From Lucifuga dentata (lineage: Eukaryota > Chordata > Actinopteri > Ophidiiformes > Bythitidae), in the NCBI GenBank assembly GCA_014773175.1, contig VXCM01001297.1:62001-126000 (forward strand): a DNA stretch of 64,000 nt. The letters run 5' to 3'. Under the pieces are notes generated by a model that was not told the origin of the DNA, did not search any database, and saw nothing but the letters and a program-made list of their open reading frames with translations. Numbering within the stretch: the stretch's first letter is position 1; each line of letters opens with the position of its first letter. The position numbers and the translations under genes are program-made. Positions 59,169-64,000 of the stretch are shown here, in pieces.

Positions 59169-60037
59169 AGGCACTTTTCCACGGTAGGGCCAAACGGTTA
59201 CCAGGGCCGCTTGGTGCCGTGGGGACAGTTACCATTTCTGTTTCCACCTGTGGCGCTGCTAAAAACAGACAAAGTGACACAAGTGAAAGCAGCACATTTT
59301 GTGTTTGGAAATGCAGCCGCTAGGATTGAGATTACTGACCGATCGCTGAAAATTATACTCCATATCAACAAAATTACGCCAGACGTTTAAAATAAAAGAC
59401 TTAAAAAATACCCGACTTATCCTTTGATTAGCCTCCTCTTTAATAAGTATGTATGAAGGTATGTTTGGAACTAGTTGCCACAACTTACTGTAATCATTCA
59501 CCATCGCTTCCTGTGTAGTCGTGAAGGACGCGGAGAAGGATGAATCTAGTACACCGTCATTCCGCATGGAAAGACGGAATCTTAAAATGCTGTCCAGAAG
59601 TTTGTAGAATTGGTCTGTTTTCCTGGCGGCTATGCTTTTGCTGTTATTGTCCTGGATCCTGTACGTGTGTTTGAGCTTTTTTATTTTTTCTCTGCATTGT
59701 TTGGAGGTCTGATGAATCCCTGTGCTNTGTGTTTGAGCTTTTTTATTTTTTCTCTGCATTGTTTGGAGGTCTGATGAATCCCTGTGCTGTCAGCGACTCA
59801 GCTATCAGAGGCGGAGTCACAAAACTCATGTAAAAACCAATCATTGACTCCTACGTCATTACACCCACCTACCAAAACAGTTCTGCTGCGCTGAGCTCAG
59901 TTGTCTATCTATCCGTGCCAAGAAAATCATACTGGGTACAGTTTGTAAGTGTTCCATGCCAGTTTCCAGGTGGAAACGCCATTGGAATCGTTCCTCTCCG
60001 TGCTCAGAATGTTCGGCCCCACAGTGGAAAAGAGCCT
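59169..60037. mobile_element. PIF/Harbinger-like element inserted in repeat O
   Basis: Inverted termini AGGCACTTTTCCACGGTAGG and, from the other end, AGGCTCTTTTCCACTGTGGG. TTA at 59166-59168 and 60038-60040 is the target duplication; the homologous position at 4951-4953 has a single TTA. A three-base TWA duplication and a Myb/SANT-like frame inside both fit PIF/Harbinger. A 61-bp assembly duplication flanks the N at 59727. No DDE nuclease is seen, so the copy depends on other elements. Confidence 0.7.
59259..59790 (-). pseudogene. Myb/SANT-like (trihelix) DNA-binding remnant of Harbinger
   Basis: Minus-strand frame containing TSKQCREKIKKLKHTYR, then DNNSKS..ARKTDQFYKLLDSIL, the C-terminal part of the Myb/SANT-like domain found in Harbinger accessory proteins and in fish zinc-finger/Myb-SANT genes. 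After it the frame runs on through low-similarity sequence to a stop near 59259. The domain's first helix is missing and the frame crosses an assembly duplication, so I treat it as a broken relic. Confidence 0.5.
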
Positions 60038-60234
60038 TTAGCCTTTGTTTGCTTGTTACTTACTTTCAAAATGTGTTGCAGGAAAAACAAGCCGGCTGTC
60101 ATGACACAACACGTTAAACAAGGAAATACCATAGTAACGCCTCTTTCAACGTGGTTGCGCCGTGATATTTTCACATAGTGATGCGGTTAAGCATGTGCTG
60201 CCATTTATGAATCTGGCTCATGATGTTCGCTGTA

Positions 60235-60448
60235 ACGCATTACGTATCTCAGCACGTTTCAAGTTTCTACAAGTTGATTTTTATAGCTGCTGGAATGAAT
60301 GAAACCAATGGCAGTCTGGAGGGTAGGAAAAACAATTCTGAAGTTTACCGCTAAAGCAGTACATCTTGGGAAATGATTGTCAGTAACATAGCATGTATGT
60401 AGGTTGTATTGGGCTCAAACATGCGCAATCGCCAGTATGGCCCTTTAA
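60235..60448 (+). mobile_element. M1 TTAA-MITE, right-hand fragment
   Basis: Contains cagcacgtttcaagtttcta, the aatggcagtctgg.gggtagg block and the right arm ending AGTATGGCCCT|TTAA (60445-60448). Left half absent. Confidence 0.6.
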
Positions 60449-60946
60449 AACAACCAACACTTCAAACAAACACAGGATATACGTCTAACTGTATGCGTTG
60501 CTGACATCATCAACTATAATTCTGGCCTACAATGGTGGAAAAATTTAGGGTTTAGAGTGGTACAGCGTGCTGTGATAAGTTAAAAGTGGATCTTTAAAAT
60601 ATTTAGTATTAAACTGAGATCGTGTTCTGTCAGCTTTTATATAGTGACACAAAACTGCAACAGAAAACCAAGGATTTTTCCACCCACAGGTAAAATACTT
60701 CAATATTTCTACTTTTCTGATGACAAGTAACCTGCATTTTGTTTTTCCAGTTTGGAACACAGCAGTTGTCATGGTAACAACCCGCAGTTTTGGGGTTAAT
60801 GCTCACTTTTACAGACCAAGCTGCTGGTTGCACTTTCAGGATCGGAGTGATTTATCTTGTAAAATATCTGCGATCTTTGGTGCCCAGGCTCTGCTCTGCT
60901 GATGAGGGATGGGGGCAGATAGAGGACAAACAGAGCAGCCAAAAGC

Positions 60947-60982
<36 letters not shown>

Positions 60983-61195
60983 CCTCTCTCACTTCCCTAC
61001 TCTTCCTATTTCTCATCTCACCAGTGAATAGAATATATATTTGTGGTTGATGCTGTGGCCTTGTGTTTGCTGTGTGTGTGTGTGTGTGTGTTTGCTCTGT
61101 TTCAGACCCAAGACTAGCAACCCAAGATTAGTTCTGAGCAACAATTCAATACAATACATAGAGGTTTGTTTAACCTGTGGCAGCCATGTTGTTGG

Positions 61196-61234
<39 letters not shown>

Positions 61235-61800
61235 TGTGTGTGTGTGCACGCATGCAGCAGATTGTGTTTCAAAACTAACATCACACTTTCTTAACATATT
61301 TAAACAGATAAATTGTTAATGAATGCTGCTGACTGGTCGTTGGTTGCTTGGTAACTAGACACATAGGGTTGACTGATAAGTTGTGAGCCCAGCATAGAAG
61401 CCTCTTGGTCAGCGGTATTGGACTTACTTTTTAACACGCCGTAAATGCTCTAATAAAAACCGTTATTCAAATAATGGCCGATATCTTATTATAGCCAGGG
61501 GGCGGAGTCAGCAGGAAGAAATAAAGGTGGGTCTTAAATAAAGGTGGGTTTGGTGTCTGTTACTGGTCCAGGTTAATATTAATATAATCTGCTGCTGCCA
61601 CTAGATGACAGCAGCCATGTCTGTAATACCAAACCGCTTTAAACCCTTTCCAGCCGTCGTCCCTTCAGCCTGAAGGCGCGGCTAGGCTCAAAGTGAAACT
61701 AAGAACGTGGAGCCCGTCCCCAGCAAGGAGCAAGTCACACTCTGCTGTCATCACCAACCCGGAAAAGTGGGTAAAGTGGATGAAAATGAACCTTTACAAA
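60449..61800. other. No gene; (CA)n/(GT)n microsatellites
   Basis: (CA)n at 60950-60980, (GT)n at 61070-61091 and 61196-61246. No protein recognised; short frames over these tracts are artefacts. Confidence 0.55.
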
Positions 61801-61873
61801 AGCTGCCTGGAGGCCTGTTCACACTGACATGCTTGGGAGAATCATTTCAGTGTGAACACGCCTCCAGGCAGCT
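61801..61873. repeat. Imperfect 27-bp hairpin (pre-miRNA-sized)
   Basis: 61801-61827 (agctgcctggaggc, ctgttcacactga) pairs with 61847-61873 with one mismatch in 27; loop of 19 nt. Total 73 nt. No mature miRNA is recognised. It could also be a small palindromic MITE relic. Confidence 0.7.
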
Positions 61874-61965
61874 GGAGTGGTGTGGTTTTTATGCAGTTAT
61901 GGGTTCGTCCATCAGTGGTGGTGGGACACGCTGAAACCTGCTATGAGGCTCTAGTTTCAGTTTCA

Positions 61966-62099
61966 GTTTCGCTTCACACCACACATCCATAAACAGCCGC
62001 TACAGGGATGCTGCCTTACTTTCAGCACAACANGTTTCGCTTCACACCACACATCCATAAACAGCCGCTACAGGGATGCTGCCTTACTTTCAGCACAAC
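61966..62099. other. 67-bp duplication around an N
   Basis: 61966-62032 and 62034-62100 are identical (gtttcgcttcacaccacaca to cagcacaaca). Same length as at four other N sites, so an assembly join. Confidence 0.8.
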
Positions 62100-62151
62100 A
62101 CCACACTCGCTGTTCCCAGATTGTTTTAAAGGAAAAACAATCTGAGAACAA

Positions 62152-62475
62152 TGGGGGGCCGGCTTGGTGGCTCAGTGGCTACCACTGTCGCCTCAGAGCA
62201 AGAAGGTCCCGGGTTTGATTCCCGGATGGAGGCAGGGGCTTTCTGTGTGGATAGGAAACCCACACAGGGTTTCCTCCGGGTGCTCTGGTTTCCCCCACCG
62301 TCAAAAACATGTATGTTAGGCTTAATTCTGGCCTGACAGGCACTGGCTTAGGACTAGAATTGGTCCCCAGGTGCCGCACAATGGCTGCCCACTGCTCTCT
62401 AGGGATGAGTTAAAAGCAGAGACTGAATTTCATTTGTAGTAGTGCATATGACAATAAAAAGGATTTAACATTACC
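62152..62475 (+). mobile_element. tRNA-derived SINE, different tail
   Basis: Head with A-box tggctcagtggctacc and B-box gggtttgattccc; body gctctggtttcccccaccgt; tail cccactgctctctagggatg, agttaaaagcagagactgaa and tgacaataaaaagg. The head is related to 43863-44217 but the 3' half belongs to another LINE-derived tail. Confidence 0.6.
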
Positions 62476-62911
62476 AACCTGAAGTTCTCTGACTATAACA
62501 CAGCCACGGGAAACTGGCGGAGTGATTTTATTCAAAAAAATCCACCACATCTGATATGACATCATATCAGATGAACATGGCTTCCCACTGAAGCCTTTTT
62601 CGTGTTATGGAGGAGGTGAAAGCCTGTGGGGTGCAGTGTCACTGGGAGCCACAATCATGGATAGCAGCCAGAAAGTAACGTTGGCATCGTTTGTCCATCT
62701 TTTCCAACTCACAGAGGCTTGGGCACCAGAAAAAAAAAAAAAAAAAACNAAAAAAAAAAAAAAAAAATCAGGAATTCTATTGCTTCCCTTGCTTATTTTC
62801 TTATTGAGTCAGGCTCAGAATTTGTCAATAAAGCTATATTCATCCTCTGAGTCTGGTATTTATAAAACTGCTCCTCTTAAACTTACTTACTTATCACTGC
62901 TTAAAGCGATT

Positions 62912-63481
62912 TTAAAGGACCATACCACCCGTTTTGCATGTTTGAGCCTAATATATTCAATTTTCATACACATAACGTTACTGACAATCATTTCCCAAAG
63001 GTTACTACTGGAACGGTGAATTAAAAATGTTTTTCCTACCTTCCAGACCGCCATTGTTTCAGTTCATTCTGGTACGCTATTAAAAGCAGCTTGTTGATAC
63101 TTGAAACGTTCTTGGGATAGGTAATCCATCATCACCAACAAGACGTGTATTCAGGTTTTTTTTAGAAGTTATATAATTTTAGCATTTAAGCACAATAATA
63201 GTAACAATAGCAATAGTCCCAAAAGAAGACCTGCGTTTACTGAAAAATTTAAAGGACTGTGACTTCATAAGGCTGTGTAACTATTAGCAGGAGAAACATG
63301 GATTTTTAAGGTGGGTGTATCACTTGAATATTTGATTTTGAAAGATTAAGAGATTTAGCAAAATATCAAGAAAGCTGAAATACGGTTTTATCCTTTGGGA
63401 AATGATTGTCAGTAACGTAACATGTATGAAAATTGAACATATTAGGCTCAAACATGCAAAATGGCTGGTATGGTCCTTTAA
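62912..63481. mobile_element. M1 TTAA-MITE inserted at the centre of a palindrome
   Basis: TTAA 62912-62915 and 63478-63481 with clean arms. Outside each TTAA the flanks are themselves reverse complements for 25 nt: 62887-62911 ends actgcttaaagcgatt and 63482-63506 begins aatcgctttaagcagt. Either the element's arms are longer here, or it landed in the central TTAA of an existing palindrome. Confidence 0.75.
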
Positions 63482-63508
63482 AATCGCTTTAAGCAGTGAT
63501 AAGTAAAG

Positions 63509-63640
63509 TATTTGTAGTAGATTAGTTGAATAAACGGTGTGTGAAGGTGGATTTGGTGGAAGTCGGTTAGTTGGTGGCAAAGTTTTCTGTTTGCATTGGT
63601 CACTGATTTCTGTCTGCTGCCTCAGCATGTGGCCTCTCTG

Positions 63641-63695
<55 letters not shown>

Positions 63696-64000
63696 NTCTG
63701 GAGTGTCTGTCCTGCTCTACTAAATGCAGCCAGGCCCTTTATCCACACCTCCTCCTCCTCTGCCTCCTCCTCCTCCTCCTCCTCCTCCTCGCCGCTGGTT
63801 ATTATCAAAAACCCACAAACCATCGTTCTCCCGGCCGGCCCACTGCCATCTCCTGCTCTTTGTCTTGTTTAATTAAAACTCTGACAGGACACGGTGACAA
63901 AAAAAAAGTTAAGCTGCAATTTATAACGGTGACATATCTTCCTGAATGGGCCCTCGTGTCAAAGTCCTGAGCACTCAACATAATCAAAACTTTGTATGGG
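63509..64000. other. No gene; (CA)n and (CTC)n tracts
   Basis: (CA)n at 63643-63695 ending in an N at 63696; (CCT)n at 63747-63790. The remainder is single-copy-like without recognisable coding sequence. Confidence 0.6.

Larger units (their letters stand above)
342..62033. other. Single-N assembly joins flanked by duplicates
   Basis: N at 342, 3922, 19728, 37567, 38076, 46992, 48424, 50360, 54239, 54896, 59727 and 62033 each lie between direct copies of the same sequence. Five of them (342, 3922, 37567, 38076, 62033) have exactly 67 bp on each side. Others are 55-66 bp, one 93/95 bp and one 263 bp. Treat the second copy as an artefact when reading coordinates across them. Confidence 0.8.

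Overview
This window reads as nuclear DNA of a ray-finned fish, probably a percomorph teleost. It is AT-rich and intron/intergenic-like, full of (CA)n tracts, and carries fish-type SINE and LINE 3' ends with GGATGGATGG, (ATT)n or TTGCCTTGCC tails plus many small DNA transposons. The species cannot be named from the sequence. I see no bacterial, organellar or viral genes.

Only one cellular protein-coding gene is supported: a single-exon coding region on the + strand at about 15.15-17.25 kb. It encodes a type I membrane protein with signal peptide, LRRNT, LRRs, LRRCT, one Ig domain, one FnIII domain, a transmembrane helix and a short tail. This is the LRRN (neuronal leucine-rich repeat) architecture, and the C-terminus points to LRRN3. 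A splice acceptor at 14815, several short upstream ORFs and a polyadenylation signal at 17857 outline the terminal exon. In other vertebrates LRRN3 lies inside a large IMMP2L intron; the absence of other exons here fits that arrangement but does not prove it.

The rest is mobile-element debris and simple sequence. Layout: 0.17-0.9 kb long-arm fold-back element; 3.8-5.5 kb nested hAT-like/LINE/unclassified repeats plus a partial TTAA element; 8.7-9.5 kb TA-flanked MITE and LINE end; 12.2-13.5 kb LINE reverse-transcriptase fragment, a 21-bp hairpin and a C4A4-type minisatellite; 14.8-17.9 kb lrrn3; 18.4-27 kb a series of ~560-bp TTAA-flanked MITEs (family M1); 27.6-29.7 kb a dispersed repeat (family T1) split by a 1.03-kb hAT element; 31-38.4 kb more M1, T1, T2 and hAT copies; 40-41.6 kb two minisatellites; 43-48.2 kb SINE, M1 and a TA-flanked MITE nested in T1 copies; 51.3-52.1 kb GTTAGC-rich minisatellite; 55.4-63.5 kb M1 copies, a PIF/Harbinger-like element with a Myb/SANT-like coding remnant, and SINEs.

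The most useful observations are evolutionary: several insertions have readable target-site duplications, and two have uninterrupted paralogous copies of the target inside the same window. About 27 isolated N characters mark assembly joins. Twelve sit between direct duplicates, five of them exactly 67 bp on each side, which looks like an assembler k-mer artefact rather than biology. I did not find a convincing new biological system. The best leads are the M1 family, an imperfect 27-bp hairpin at 61.8 kb, a G-quadruplex-prone minisatellite and several candidate conserved noncoding blocks.
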